36,905 nt of DNA from an uncultured Bacteroidales bacterium (GTDB lineage: Bacteria; Bacteroidota; Bacteroidia; Bacteroidales; UBA932), in contig CAMFBM010000025.1 in NCBI GenBank assembly GCA_945948555.1, positions 1 through 36,905 of the forward strand, read 5' to 3'. Below are positions 6,757 through 15,603 of the stretch, in pieces. Within the stretch, counting starts at the first letter, position 1; each line of letters starts with the position of its first letter. The notes under the pieces were generated by a model. That model saw nothing but the letters and a program-made list of their open reading frames with translations, was not told where the DNA came from and ran no database searches. A program made the translations under genes and the position numbers.

Positions 6757-7340
6757 TGTTCACCCTGATTTACCCTTCGGAAAACATTCCTCGTCTGCCT
6801 CTGCAGACGGCCCTCTGCGGTGAGGAGTCCGGGTGCAGGGAAATGTTTCCCGTCGTCAGGGAGAACGGGGAGGTAATCGCATACGCCTCAAGGGAGTATT
6901 GCCACAGCGGGGCGAAGCCTCTGCATCCTGTTGTCCATCTCCATCTCATTGACAGAGCCTCCAGGCTCTACCTCCAGAAACGCTCGATGAGCAAGGACAT
7001 CCAGCCCGGCAGGTGGGACACTGCGGTGGGCGGCCACGTGGATTTCGGGGAGGATATCTACGAGGCCCTCCTCAGGGAGGCTCGCGAGGAACTCGGGATG
7101 ACCGAATACAATCCGGTTTATCTCCAGTCCTATGTCTTCGAGTCTGAAATAGAGAAAGAGCTCGTGAATGTTTTCGCTGCCGTAGGGTCTTTCAAGCCGG
7201 TCCCTGACAAGGACGAGGTCGATGAGGGAAGATGGTGGACTTTCGAGGATATTGAAGAAAATTTGGGAAAGACAGTCTTTACTCCTAACTTTGAGCAGGA
7301 GTTCCTCAGAATCCGCAATTCCTTGAGGGCCCTGTTGTAA
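6756..7340 (+). CDS. NUDIX hydrolase (YfcD-like)
   Basis: 194 residues. A complete Nudix box (GX5EX7REUXEEXGU) lies at 93-115, reading GHVDFGEDIYEALL then REAREELGM, so the metal-binding glutamates are in place. The domain before it (MFPVVRENGEVI, VVHLHLID) and the C-terminal EGRWWTFEDIEE resemble the YfcD/isopentenyl-diphosphate isomerase-like branch. Substrate is unknown; a nucleoside diphosphate derivative is typical for the superfamily. ATG overlaps the upstream TGA and the next gene starts 3 nt after the stop. Confidence 0.88.
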   Translation: MFTLIYPSENIPRLPLQTALCGEESGCREMFPVVRENGEVIAYASREYCHSGAKPLHPVVHLHLIDRASRLYLQKRSMSKDIQPGRWDTAVGGHVDFGEDIYEALLREAREELGMTEYNPVYLQSYVFESEIEKELVNVFAAVGSFKPVPDKDEVDEGRWWTFEDIEENLGKTVFTPNFEQEFLRIRNSLRALL

Positions 7341-7343
7341 GTT

Positions 7344-8666
7344 ATGGAAATTCTCAATCTGCAATCAAGACTCATTTCGACGGATACCTTGAGGGAAATA
7401 GCTCTCAAGGTATCCGGTGTTTACGTTATGTTCAACACATCTTCCCGGATGTCCGTCCTTGGACCGGGTGCGGCCGAAAGAATCCTCGCGGTGGCTCAGG
7501 ACACCGATGCCGACCTGCTTTATGCCGACTATTTCGAGGTGCGGGACGGAAGCATCATGCGCCATCCCCTTGCCGACTGCCAGAGGGGCTCCCTGAGGGA
7601 TGACTTCGATTTCGGGCCGCTGCTCGTGTTCAAGGTCTCTTCCCTGAAGGAAGCGGTGGCATCAATGGAAACGCCGAGACGCTATGGGGCGTTGTACGAC
7701 CTTCGTCTCAGAATGAAGAATATAGTACATATAAACGAATATATATATAAGGCTGTGGAGACCGACCTGCGTGCCTCCGGCAGGAAGCAGTTCGATTATG
7801 TGGATCCGAAGAACAGGGATGTCCAGATTGAGATGGAGGAAATATGCACCGATGCCCTGAAAAGGATGGGGGCATATCTTGAGCCTTCCTTCAGACCTGT
7901 GCCGCCGGATGCAGGGGAGTATCCCGTGGAAATGTCCGTGGTGATTCCTGTCCGTGACAGGGCAAGGACCATCGCCGATGCTGTAGGGAGCGCTTTGTCC
8001 CAGGAGGCTGATTTCAGCTACAATGTGATTGTGGTGGACAATCATTCCTCTGACGGCACGACGGAAATCCTGAGGGAGATTTCACAGAAGGACAGCCGTC
8101 TTGTCCATATCATACCCGAGGAGGACAGTCTCGGAATCGGGGGCTGCTGGAACAAGGCCGTAGCCTCGCCGCATTGCGGGAAATATGCCGTCCAGCTCGA
8201 CAGCGACGACATCTACAGTTCTGAATATACCCTTTCAAAAATCCACGACACCTTCGACCGTGAAGGCTGTGCGATGGTCGTCGGGACCTATATGATGACG
8301 GATTTCAACCTTGAACCAATTCCTCCCGGAGTGATTGACCACAAGGAGTGGACGGAGGCGAACGGTCGGAACAATGCTTTGAGAATCAATGGACTGGGAG
8401 CACCGAGGGCTTTCCGTACGTCAGTGCTCAGGCAGATGCCCTTCCCGAACACGAGCTATGGGGAGGATTATGCGGCAGGACTCCGCATCAGCAGGGAGTA
8501 CAGAATAGGCAGGGTATATGATGTCCTTTATTTCTGCCGCAGGTGGGAGGGCAACTCTGACGCAGCCCTTGACATCGTCAGCCAGAATGTCAACAATACC
8601 TACAAGGACCGGCTCCGGACCTGGGAACTGGAGGCCCGTATTCGTCTGAATGCCTCCGTCAAATAA
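7344..8666 (+). CDS. Family 2 glycosyltransferase with N-terminal extension
   Basis: 440 residues. The GT-A domain starts near 195 with [20 protein letters not shown], then [16 protein letters not shown] and the metal/nucleotide-binding motif [11 protein letters not shown], matching GT2 enzymes that use NDP-sugars. About 190 residues precede it (starting [14 protein letters not shown]) that I do not assign to a named domain. No membrane helix is obvious, so it should be cytoplasmic. The acceptor is unknown. It lies between a NUDIX gene and the DUF4922-SpoIID gene, so an envelope sugar is plausible but unproven. Confidence 0.88.
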   Translation: MEILNLQSRLISTDTLREIALKVSGVYVMFNTSSRMSVLGPGAAERILAVAQDTDADLLYADYFEVRDGSIMRHPLADCQRGSLRDDFDFGPLLVFKVSSLKEAVASMETPRRYGALYDLRLRMKNIVHINEYIYKAVETDLRASGRKQFDYVDPKNRDVQIEMEEICTDALKRMGAYLEPSFRPVPPDAGEYPVEMSVVIPVRDRARTIADAVGSALSQEADFSYNVIVVDNHSSDGTTEILREISQKDSRLVHIIPEEDSLGIGGCWNKAVASPHCGKYAVQLDSDDIYSSEYTLSKIHDTFDREGCAMVVGTYMMTDFNLEPIPPGVIDHKEWTEANGRNNALRINGLGAPRAFRTSVLRQMPFPNTSYGEDYAAGLRISREYRIGRVYDVLYFCRRWEGNSDAALDIVSQNVNNTYKDRLRTWELEARIRLNASVK

Positions 8667-8676
8667 ATATTTACCT

Positions 8677-11190
8677 ATGGCCAAAGAAAAGAATATCAGC
8701 GATTTCATCAGCGGGCAGCTTTCGCGCTGGCCTCTGTGCTGCGCAAATTACAGAGCCTTGAAGAATGTCAGCGTCAAAAATCTGACGGTTGGCGGACTTC
8801 AGGTCAGGGTGCAGTTCAACCCGGCCAGGGCAATCTCCTCGGCAGCCAAACTGGACAAGGCTTCCATTGCGGCGAGACCCTGCTTCCTGTGCCGGGACAA
8901 CAGGCCTGCTGAGCAGTCCAGAATCCGCTTCGAGGGTCGCAAGGGAAAGAAATATGACATTCTCGTAAATCCATATCCCATATTTCCCGAACATCTTGTC
9001 ATCGCCCTTGCCTCACATTCGGCCCAGTCAATCTGGAAACGCTATGTGGATATGCTGGACCTGGCGAGAGCCTATCAGGACTATCTTTTCTTCTACAACG
9101 GTCCTTCCTGCGGCGCATCCGCTCCCGATCACCATCATTTCCAGGCATCCGGGAGGAGGACAATGCCCCTGGAGAGCGATGTCGATGCCTGTCTTGATGC
9201 TATCGGAGGGGATTCGTCAGCGCAGATTCCTCTGGAATATGTCTCGTCGGTACAGGATGCAGACCTTTACCACTATACCCGTTTCACGACGGGAATTTTT
9301 GTCCTGAAGGCGCGCACGGCGAAATCTGCCGCGAAAATGTTCTACAGGCTTCTGGACTGTGCGCCGGTGCCGGAGGGTGACAGCGAGCCCCGCTTCAATC
9401 TCCTATCCTGGCACACCGGGAGAGAATACCGCTCCGTCATCATCTTCCGAAGTTGCCACCGTTCGCACCATTATTTCTCTCAGGGACCTGACCATCTGGT
9501 AATGAGCCCCGGGTGCGCCGATATGGGAGGGGTTTTCATCACGGTCCGTCAGGAGGACTTCGATAAACTTGACACTGCCCTTCTTTCAGAGATGCTTTCC
9601 GAGGTTTCCTTCACAAAGGAGGACGAGAGTCTCGTCATCAGGAGGCTGACCCGCACCCAGCCTGTATTGGAAGTCGGGATAATGTCCGCGAAGGAGATCG
9701 TGTTCGAAATACTTTCCGACGGGGCCGGTCCGAGAAAGGCCTCTCTTCAGGAAGGCAAGATTCAGTACGACGGAGCCTTGTACGATGAATTGTATTTCGG
9801 GGAGGACACTCTTTCGACAATGTTCGCCCAGCCTTCCTTTGTGCTCCACGATGTTGTCATCGGCAAGGATTTCCATTGGCAGCAGACTGAGGACCAGAGT
9901 TTTGCAGGTGCACTTAAGATTGTAGCAGGCAGGGACTGCCTGAGTGCCGTCAATGTTGTCGGCGTTGAGGATTACCTGCTGAGCGTCATCTCTTCGGAAA
10001 TGAAATCCACCTCCTCCCTGGAATTTCTCAAGGCTCACGCTGTCATCTCCCGTTCCTGGGTGATGTCCCAGATCCGGGCGAGGAATTGCAGGAGCGCGAA
10101 AGCCCCTGACAGGACTCCGTGCACGCTTGCACACCTTGTGACCGCACTTGATGCCAGGCTCTCGGGAAAGGACGCGGGAGTTTCAGGGGCAGAGGATTAT
10201 GTCAAATGGTACGACCGCAGCCAGCACCGGGACTTTGATGTCTGTGCGGATGACCATTGCCAGAGATATCAGGGACTTACACGTGCCGTGGGGGAGACTG
10301 TGCGCAAGGCTGTGGACTTCACCTGGGGACAGGTGCTGACCTACGGCAGCGAAATCTGCGATGCCCGATTCTCGAAATGCTGCGGAGGTGTTACCGAGAA
10401 ATTCTCTTCCTGCTGGGAGGACAGGGACTATGGCTATCTGCCGGTGTTGCCGGACACCCCCGGGCACAATCCCGGTGGAAAGCCCTTCTGCGACACCTCC
10501 GATCCGCTCGTGCTTGGGCAGGTACTGAACAATTACGACCGCAGCACCACTGATTTTTACCGTTGGGAACAGGAGTACACCAGGGAGGAGCTCACAAATC
10601 TGATTGTCTCCCGCAGCGGAATCGACATAGGCGAACTCGTTGAACTCCGTCCTCTGGAAAGGGGAGGTTCCGGACGGATCACCCTTTTGGAAGTTGTCGG
10701 GACGAAGAAGTCCTTCAAGGTTGGGAAAGAGTTGGAAATCAGGAGAATCCTTTCTGAAAGCCATCTGAAGAGCTCTGCCTTTGAGGTGCTATACCGGAAT
10801 CAGAACGGGGAACTGGTCCGGGAGGCCGCCCGGTGTGGCGTTTCTTGCTGTGGTGCTGACGATTCTCAGCGGACAGCCTCCCGGATAGGCCTTTCTCAGC
10901 GGACCGCCTCCTGGACAAGCCTTGTGCTGAAGGGGAAAGGCTGGGGGCACGGTGTCGGACTTTGTCAGATAGGAGCCGCAGTGATGGCATCGCAGGGCTA
11001 TTCTTTCTCGGACATCCTCAGCCATTACTATCCGGGTGCCGTCGTCGGGCCCGTTCCGGATTCTGCGGACAGTGCTGTCCCGGATTCCGCTGACAATCCC
11101 GTTCCGGAGCTTGCGGACAGTGCTGTCCCGGATTCCGCTTCAGGACCCGTCCCGGATTCTCCGGGAGGAAATGAAGGAGGTGACCTATGA
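8677..11190 (+). CDS. DUF4922-SpoIID/LytB fusion protein
   Basis: 837 residues from ATG 8677; an upstream ATG at 8650 overlaps the preceding gene and is less likely. The N-terminal half matches DUF4922, a HIT/ApaP-like domain of Bacteroidota: PCFLCRDNRP, LVNPYPIFPEHLVIA and PDHHHFQASG, where H-x-H-x-Q resembles the nucleotidyl-transfer site. The C-terminal half is SpoIID/LytB-like: VEDYLLSVISSEM (from about 430), LKAHAVISRSWVM and GKGWGHGVGLCQIGA (GHG at about 757). SpoIID-type enzymes cleave denuded peptidoglycan strands. I see no signal peptide, which is odd for such an enzyme. A 10-residue tandem duplication precedes GKGWGHG, and the tail is a Pro-Asp-Ser-Ala repeat. It overlaps the permease gene. 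Confidence 0.85.
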   Translation: MAKEKNISDFISGQLSRWPLCCANYRALKNVSVKNLTVGGLQVRVQFNPARAISSAAKLDKASIAARPCFLCRDNRPAEQSRIRFEGRKGKKYDILVNPYPIFPEHLVIALASHSAQSIWKRYVDMLDLARAYQDYLFFYNGPSCGASAPDHHHFQASGRRTMPLESDVDACLDAIGGDSSAQIPLEYVSSVQDADLYHYTRFTTGIFVLKARTAKSAAKMFYRLLDCAPVPEGDSEPRFNLLSWHTGREYRSVIIFRSCHRSHHYFSQGPDHLVMSPGCADMGGVFITVRQEDFDKLDTALLSEMLSEVSFTKEDESLVIRRLTRTQPVLEVGIMSAKEIVFEILSDGAGPRKASLQEGKIQYDGALYDELYFGEDTLSTMFAQPSFVLHDVVIGKDFHWQQTEDQSFAGALKIVAGRDCLSAVNVVGVEDYLLSVISSEMKSTSSLEFLKAHAVISRSWVMSQIRARNCRSAKAPDRTPCTLAHLVTALDARLSGKDAGVSGAEDYVKWYDRSQHRDFDVCADDHCQRYQGLTRAVGETVRKAVDFTWGQVLTYGSEICDARFSKCCGGVTEKFSSCWEDRDYGYLPVLPDTPGHNPGGKPFCDTSDPLVLGQVLNNYDRSTTDFYRWEQEYTREELTNLIVSRSGIDIGELVELRPLERGGSGRITLLEVVGTKKSFKVGKELEIRRILSESHLKSSAFEVLYRNQNGELVREAARCGVSCCGADDSQRTASRIGLSQRTASWTSLVLKGKGWGHGVGLCQIGAAVMASQGYSFSDILSHYYPGAVVGPVPDSADSAVPDSADNPVPELADSAVPDSASGPVPDSPGGNEGGDL
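10863..10922 (+). repeat. 30-bp in-frame tandem duplication inside the SpoIID domain
   Basis: Two 30-nt units (10863-10892 and 10893-10922) match at 26 of 30 positions and encode SQRTASRIGL and SQRTASWTSL. They lie directly upstream of the conserved GKGWGHG motif, inserting extra residues into the domain. Confidence 0.85.
11050..11163 (+). repeat. Degenerate VPDSAD repeat encoding the C-terminal tail
   Basis: Repeated coding blocks such as GCGGACAGTGCTGTCCCGGA and its variants encode a run of (A/P)VPDSAD-like hexapeptides at the end of the DUF4922-SpoIID protein. The tail is low-complexity, acidic and proline-rich, with likely length variation. Confidence 0.8.
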
Positions 11191-12482
11191 TGGAAAAGAA
11201 GCAGAATCCGTGGCATTGGGTTCCGACCCTGTACTTCGCTGAGGGCATACCTTATTTCCTGGTCAATGTCATCTCCGTGATTATGTTCAAGAATCTGGGG
11301 ATGAACAATGCCGACGTGGCCCTCTACACCGGAATCCTGTACCTCCCGTGGGTCATAAAACCCCTCTGGTCGCCTTTTGTGGACATCATCCGTACAAAGC
11401 GATGGTGGGTTCTCCTGACGCAGATTGTGGTGGCGGTCTCCTTCGTACTCATAGCCCTTGTCATTCCCCGGAACCCCCTCGGAAAAATCGGCCCTTTCGT
11501 GCCCGCCCTGGTGGTATTCTGGGTGACAGCCTTCGCTTCGGCAACGCACGACATAGCGGCCGACGGCTTCTATATGCTCGCCCTCAACCGAAGGGACCAG
11601 TCTTTTTTCGTCGGAATCCGCAGTACTTTCTACCGTCTGTCCTCCGTCTTCGGCCAGGGCATCATAGTCGTGGTGGCGGGCCTGCTTGAAAAACGCCTCG
11701 GAAATGTCCCCCTTGCCTGGACTCTCACCCTGACAGGCTGTTCAGTCCTTTTCGGAGCCATCGCCCTGTGGCACACCTTCTTCCTTCCCTGCCCATCTTC
11801 CGACAAAGGTTCCAGTAATCTGACCGTCAAGGGAATCATCCGGGATTTTCTCAGGACATTCTTCACTTTCTTCAGGAAAAGGGGAGTGGTGATTGCGATG
11901 CTTTTCATGCTTTTCTACCGTCTTCCTGAGGCCTTCCTCGTGAAGATGCTGAATCCTTTCCTGCTCGACCCGGTCACGGAGGGTGGTCTTGGGCTTGATA
12001 CGGAGATGGTCGGCATAGTGTACGGCACCGTCGGTGTCCTCGCCCTGACCCTCGGAGGCATACTCGGCGGGATGGCCATTGCCCGATGGGGCCTGAAAAA
12101 ACTTATGTGGCCGATGTCCCTGAGCCTCGCCCTGCCCTGCCTTGTCTTTGTCTATCTGAGTTTTGTACAGCCCGCGTCCCTTATTGTGGTCAACCTCTGC
12201 GTCGCCCTCGACCAGTTCGGCTACGGCTTCGGCTTCACGGCATATATGCTGTATATGATGAGATTCTCTGAAGGCGAGTACAAGACAGCCCACTATTCTC
12301 TCTGCACCGCCTTTATGGCCTTGAGCATGATGCTGCCCGGAATGGTCGCCGGATACCTCCAGACCACCCTCGGTTACAGGGGTTTCTTCCTGATGGTAAT
12401 CGTCTGCTGTCTTGCAACCTTCGCCGTAACTCTCGCCGCTATTCGCACCGGCTTTTCTCAGTCATCGGACGGGGCATCCTAG
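11187..12482 (+). CDS. AmpG-like MFS permease
   Basis: 431 residues, about 12 predicted membrane helices. The opening TLYFAEGIPYFLVNVISVIM, LPWVIKPLWSPFVDIIRTKR and the ASATHDIAADGFYM segment are typical of the AmpG-like muropeptide permease branch of MFS transporters. It would carry anhydro-muropeptides or similar cell-wall fragments across the inner membrane. Context supports this: a SpoIID/LytB-domain protein overlaps it upstream and namZ lies downstream. ATG at 11187 overlaps the previous TGA; ATG 11190 is an alternative. It is the last gene of the plus-strand run, and a decayed paralogue lies at 15813-16196. Confidence 0.85.
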   Translation: MMEKKQNPWHWVPTLYFAEGIPYFLVNVISVIMFKNLGMNNADVALYTGILYLPWVIKPLWSPFVDIIRTKRWWVLLTQIVVAVSFVLIALVIPRNPLGKIGPFVPALVVFWVTAFASATHDIAADGFYMLALNRRDQSFFVGIRSTFYRLSSVFGQGIIVVVAGLLEKRLGNVPLAWTLTLTGCSVLFGAIALWHTFFLPCPSSDKGSSNLTVKGIIRDFLRTFFTFFRKRGVVIAMLFMLFYRLPEAFLVKMLNPFLLDPVTEGGLGLDTEMVGIVYGTVGVLALTLGGILGGMAIARWGLKKLMWPMSLSLALPCLVFVYLSFVQPASLIVVNLCVALDQFGYGFGFTAYMLYMMRFSEGEYKTAHYSLCTAFMALSMMLPGMVAGYLQTTLGYRGFFLMVIVCCLATFAVTLAAIRTGFSQSSDGAS

Positions 12483-12693
12483 TCGTATGCGGGTCTGTGA
12501 CAGATTACTTCCTCAAGTTTCGCACGTTCATAATTATCTGTTATCGTGAGGGTTGTGCATCTTGCGAAACTTCTTCCCACCGCACAATTCTCATCTACGT
12601 TACCCCTATCCTAAATCCTTTCCCTCGGGGAAAGGACTTACTATCGATGCTAAAGCATCTCCAAACAAGGTGTTTCGCATTGCGAAACTTAAG
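12483..12693. repeat. Intergenic region with a thrice-repeated decamer and small palindromes
   Basis: TGCGAAACTT occurs at 12563-12572 and 12681-12690, and as its complement at 12515-12524. Other palindromes are CCTTTCCC TCG GGGAAAGG (12617-12635), GATGC TAAA GCATC, and TTTCGCA T TGCGAAA (12673-12687). No protein-coding gene is convincing here. The hairpins lie between convergent genes and may end transcripts, but no T-run follows them. Confidence 0.55.
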
Positions 12694-13167
12694 TTACTTC
12701 AATGTCCTGTTGGCATAGGAAGCTATGCAGTCAGGGAGCACGATGGAGTAGTCCGGATCATCGACCAGGGATGAGGTGAGAAGCATATCCGCCGTAGTCC
12801 TGTTTGTCGCAAAGGCAATATTGTACAACGCTGCAAGTCTCGTCAGGGCGGATACGTCGTTTTGGTGTCCCTGAACTATCAGATTGTCGCAGAAAAAGAT
12901 CAGCATATTGATTTTCTGCTCGGCAATCATTGCACCGATCTGCTGGTCACCGCCCAGCGGCCCGGAGAAAAGCCTGGTGACCTTCTTCTCGAAGGGCCTT
13001 ATCAGTTTCCCGTCCTCCTCTATTACGAGTTCGGTTATGAGTCTTCCGGTGGTGCCGGTCGCCCAGATGTTGTATTTTGCGAGCATCTTCCAATTGAACC
13101 TGACCCAGTCAAGAAGTTCCTGCTTGCGACCGTCGTGCGCAACAAGTGCAATGTTTATTTCTTTCAT
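12694..13167 (-). CDS. mgsA: Methylglyoxal synthase
   Basis: 157 residues from ATG 13167; a TTG at 13176 would add three residues but is less likely. The enzyme converts dihydroxyacetone phosphate to methylglyoxal, a bypass of lower glycolysis when phosphate is short. Diagnostic pieces are NIALVAHDGRKQEL, TGTTGRLI, the active-site GPLGGDQQIGA with its catalytic Asp, and the following FFCDNLIVQGHQNDVSALTR, which supplies the conserved His. Length matches the family. It is a lone minus-strand gene, convergent with the AmpG-like permease. Confidence 0.95.
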   Translation of the reverse strand: MKEINIALVAHDGRKQELLDWVRFNWKMLAKYNIWATGTTGRLITELVIEEDGKLIRPFEKKVTRLFSGPLGGDQQIGAMIAEQKINMLIFFCDNLIVQGHQNDVSALTRLAALYNIAFATNRTTADMLLTSSLVDDPDYSIVLPDCIASYANRTLK

Positions 13168-13199
13168 ATCTGACAAAAATTTCGCCGCCTCGCCAGCAA

Positions 13200-13846
13200 A
13201 AATCGTGCTTTATCAGAGGTCGGAAACAGACCCGTTCAGGTTCGACCAGGTTGTCGTTGCCGACAAGAGTTCCGGTTCTTTTACGGAGCTCAAGGTAATC
13301 GGCGTTGGTACGACGGAGTATGAAATCCGCGCTCTTGTGCTGGAAGGCAAATCGTGGATTGCTCATTACGGAGGTCAACAGACCATATTATTTCCTAAAG
13401 AGGAGACAGAGCATATTTTGTCCAATATCATCGGAACATCGTTGAAAAGTCCTCAGATAATCATCAACAAGGTATATGACAAAATAGGCTTCAATGCCAT
13501 ACAAGACGAGGAGTTGCGCCATCTGGTAGTCTCAAGGATATGTTCTCCTATGAGCAAGAAAGCCACTGTTGACTGTTTAAGACGGCACTTCAAAGAGGAT
13601 GTCAGACCGATGTTCCACTTTGCTCCCCGAAGGATAGAAGCTATGTTTGCATTTGCTTTGTTGCACTGAAAGTTTATAAGGAACTCGAGAGATTGCTGAA
13701 GCAGTCCGGATGTCCATATTCGGTTGACGAGGTCTTGAAAATAGCGGAGACAGTGGTCACAATTGAAATCGCTCGTCCGTAGAACAATGACACGGTGACA
13801 AAAAACCTCTGCCTTACAGAAGACGAGAGGGCAATTGCATACGAAG
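13200..13846 (+). pseudogene. IS1634-type transposase remnant (internal deletion, frameshift, stop)
   Basis: The 5' part is open and encodes ALVLEGKSWIAHYGGQQTI, KVYDKIGFNAIQDEELRHLV and SPMSKKATVDCLRRHFKEDV, the N-terminal region of IS1634-family transposases. It then jumps to the C-terminal part (APRRIEA), so the catalytic core is deleted. After a frameshift near 13640 the next frame reads YVCICFVALKVYKELERLLK and SVDEVLKIAETVVTIEIARP, hits TAG at about 13780, and continues DTVTKNLCLTEDERAIAYEV. It then runs directly into IS66 sequence. Inactive. The leftmost open frame overlaps mgsA on the other strand only by chance. Confidence 0.75.
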
Positions 13847-14179
13847 TCGCAGATGTACAAGGCCGCCAACTACATGCTCAATGAATGGGACGGAATCGAA
13901 GCCATATCTGCAGGCGGAGACTACTCGTGGGACAACAATCTCATCGAAAGGATTAACAGGTACGTATCCCTGTCCAGAAATAACTCTCTCTTCTTCGGCA
14001 GCCACGCCGGAGCAGAGCGCGGATGCATCTTCTACTTCCTGGCGTGTTCATGCAGGCTGCACAAGATAAACTTCTTCGAGTATCTGTCAGACATACTCAA
14101 CAGAGCGGATGTCCTGCAACGGACAGCATCGCCAGAAGCATACCGAGACAGATGGAAAAAGAACGAGCAGGGCCAGTGA
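13841..14179 (+). pseudogene. IS66-family transposase, C-terminal fragment
   Basis: Encodes the end of an IS66 TnpC: YMLNEWDGIEAISAGGDYSW, DNNLIERINRYVSLSRNNS, FFGSHAGAERG, then FFEYLSDILNRA. This includes the DNN..ER block around the last acidic catalytic residue. The remaining two thirds of the transposase and both accessory ORFs are missing, so it cannot act. It abuts the IS1634 remnant at about 13841-13850 and keeps the element's right end. Confidence 0.85.
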
Positions 14180-14194
14180 CCCTGCTTTTCTTAT

Positions 14195-14222
14195 GGCGTT
14201 ACGGCAACCTGGAGACGCTTAC
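14195..14222 (+). repeat. IS66 right terminal inverted repeat
   Basis: The complement of the last bases reads GTAAGCGTCTCCAGG, the usual outer end of IS66 elements. It lies 15 bp after the transposase fragment's stop. No matching left end is seen. Confidence 0.7.
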
Positions 14223-14330
14223 GTTTAAAAGATAATGTGGAGCCCGGCAGTTTCCCGGGTTCTCGTGACAAACATCGCGCGTGACCTTCTGAGATAACCT
14301 GTTGATAATCAATTGGATTTGTCTTAAGTG

Positions 14331-14367
14331 GTTGCGTGGTGACATCAAATTGATGCCATCGCGCAAC
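14331..14367. repeat. RAYT-associated imperfect palindrome (upstream)
   Basis: Two 18-nt arms match at 15 of 18 positions: GTTGCGTGGTGACATCAA against the complement of the right arm, GTTGCGCGATGGCATCAA. The centre CATCAAATTGATG recurs in similar form at 15604-15626 on the other side of the transposase gene. Confidence 0.65.
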
Positions 14368-14394
14368 TCAATGTGCCATATACCTGCCTAAAAT

Positions 14395-14423
14395 GGTGAT
14401 TTGCTTGCTCGGTGATTTGCTAG
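14395..14423. repeat. REP-like direct repeats and left arm of a flanking inverted repeat
   Basis: GGTGATTTGCT occurs twice (14395-14405 and 14411-14421). The 21 nt at 14403-14423 match the complement of 15541-15561 at 18 of 21 positions, so the transposase gene is bracketed by an inverted repeat. The rest of 14223-14540 has no gene. Confidence 0.65.
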
Positions 14424-14540
14424 GATGGATTGGTATGAGTCTGCAATAATTAAATATTGAAAAAATTGTGATAATATCATAGTAATTTCAAGATTATTGA
14501 ATAACTTTACGACGACCATAAGAGGGGAGTGATATGTGAT

Positions 14541-15497
14541 ATGATTGACCTAAACATAATTGAGTCGGAAATCTCTTCCGATTTGAGTCTTGGACTGACC
14601 GTCGCAAAGGGCCAAAGTGTTTCCATTAAAAACTGCTGGCATTTCTATACTGCGGGAGATTCTGTAGATGTAATTTTTCACGATGATAATGAGTTTCTGG
14701 ACGGGATGAACAGGATTCTTCCGGTCGTTGCCTGCTACGATGTCCTGATTCTGGCATTTGTCCTGATGGACACTCATGTACACTTTGTCCTGTACGGCAA
14801 TTTTGATTCCTGTAACCGGTTTATTCACGAGTATGTCCGGAGGACCTCAATGTATATATCCTTGAGGTATCAGGGACGCAATGCATTGAAGGATATTGAA
14901 ATAAGCCATCAGGTTGTTGACAATGACCGATATCTCAAAACAGCAATCTGCTATGTTCTGAAAAACCCAGTGTCTGCCGGGCTGCCGTACAATTCCTGGG
15001 ATTATCCCTGGTCAAGCGGACCGTTATATTTCAGGCACTCAAATTCTTGGACCAGTCCAAAGTGGATGCTCGGGATGGATTATATGGTCCAGAAGGTTGA
15101 TGAGATCAGACAACTGGCAAAAAGCAGGGTGAAGATTAAACCAGGAATCCGGGTGGTTGACGGGCTGATACTCCCGAGCCAGTATGTGGCAGTTGATGTC
15201 GTGGAGAAACTATTCAGAAGTCATAAGGCATTCAATTTCTTTATGTCAATCTCAAAAGATATCGATGTGGAGTCTCGTGGCGGTGCAATATCCCACCTGA
15301 CTGTTCCGCTAAGCGAGATGAGGGATAACAGGAGGATGATTTCCCAGGAAATGTTTGGTGTAACGGAATTGCGCGGGTTGAGTATGCGGCAGCGCGTTCA
15401 ACTGGCCAGACGACTGAAAGCCCAATACAACTGTTCTCCAAAACAGATTGCCAAGTTGTGTGGTTTGGTTTACAATGAGGTGATTGATCTTCTTTGA
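14541..15497 (+). CDS. RAYT-like Y1 (HUH) transposase
   Basis: 318 residues from ATG 14541, which has AGGGGAG 11 nt upstream; a GTG at 14529 is an alternative. The catalytic HUH motif is in LAFVLMDTHVHFVLYG, and YLKTAICYVLKNPVSAG with YPWSSG matches the tail of the Y1_Tnp fold in REP-associated tyrosine transposases (RAYTs) of Bacteroidota. The C-terminus carries a helix-turn-helix (QRVQLARRLKAQYNCSPKQI). RAYTs nick and move short palindromic repeats in single-stranded DNA and are usually single-copy. The frame is intact, unlike the neighbouring IS remnants, and palindromes lie on both sides. Confidence 0.8.
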   Translation: MIDLNIIESEISSDLSLGLTVAKGQSVSIKNCWHFYTAGDSVDVIFHDDNEFLDGMNRILPVVACYDVLILAFVLMDTHVHFVLYGNFDSCNRFIHEYVRRTSMYISLRYQGRNALKDIEISHQVVDNDRYLKTAICYVLKNPVSAGLPYNSWDYPWSSGPLYFRHSNSWTSPKWMLGMDYMVQKVDEIRQLAKSRVKIKPGIRVVDGLILPSQYVAVDVVEKLFRSHKAFNFFMSISKDIDVESRGGAISHLTVPLSEMRDNRRMISQEMFGVTELRGLSMRQRVQLARRLKAQYNCSPKQIAKLCGLVYNEVIDLL

Positions 15498-15540
15498 GGT
15501 CTTGATGTCAGTTTTACATGCCTGCCCGTTTCTTGTTTTT

Positions 15541-15561
15541 CGAGCTAATCACCGGGCAAGC
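15541..15561. repeat. Right arm of the inverted repeat flanking the RAYT gene
   Basis: The complement reads GCTTGCCCGGTGATTAGCT..., matching 14403-14423 at 18 of 21 positions. Related copies of CGGTGATT lie at 15687 (plus) and, as GCCCGGTAATTT, near 15747 (minus). These bound an element of about 1.16 kb. Confidence 0.6.
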
Positions 15562-15603
15562 TGATGTGCCCTATAGACCTTTCTATGGACGACAGACCCG
15601 CCA

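Noticed and set aside
12884..13195. Plus-strand ORF reading through mgsA into the IS1634 remnant
   Set aside because: The first part is antisense to mgsA; only the portion after about 13200 is transposase-like.
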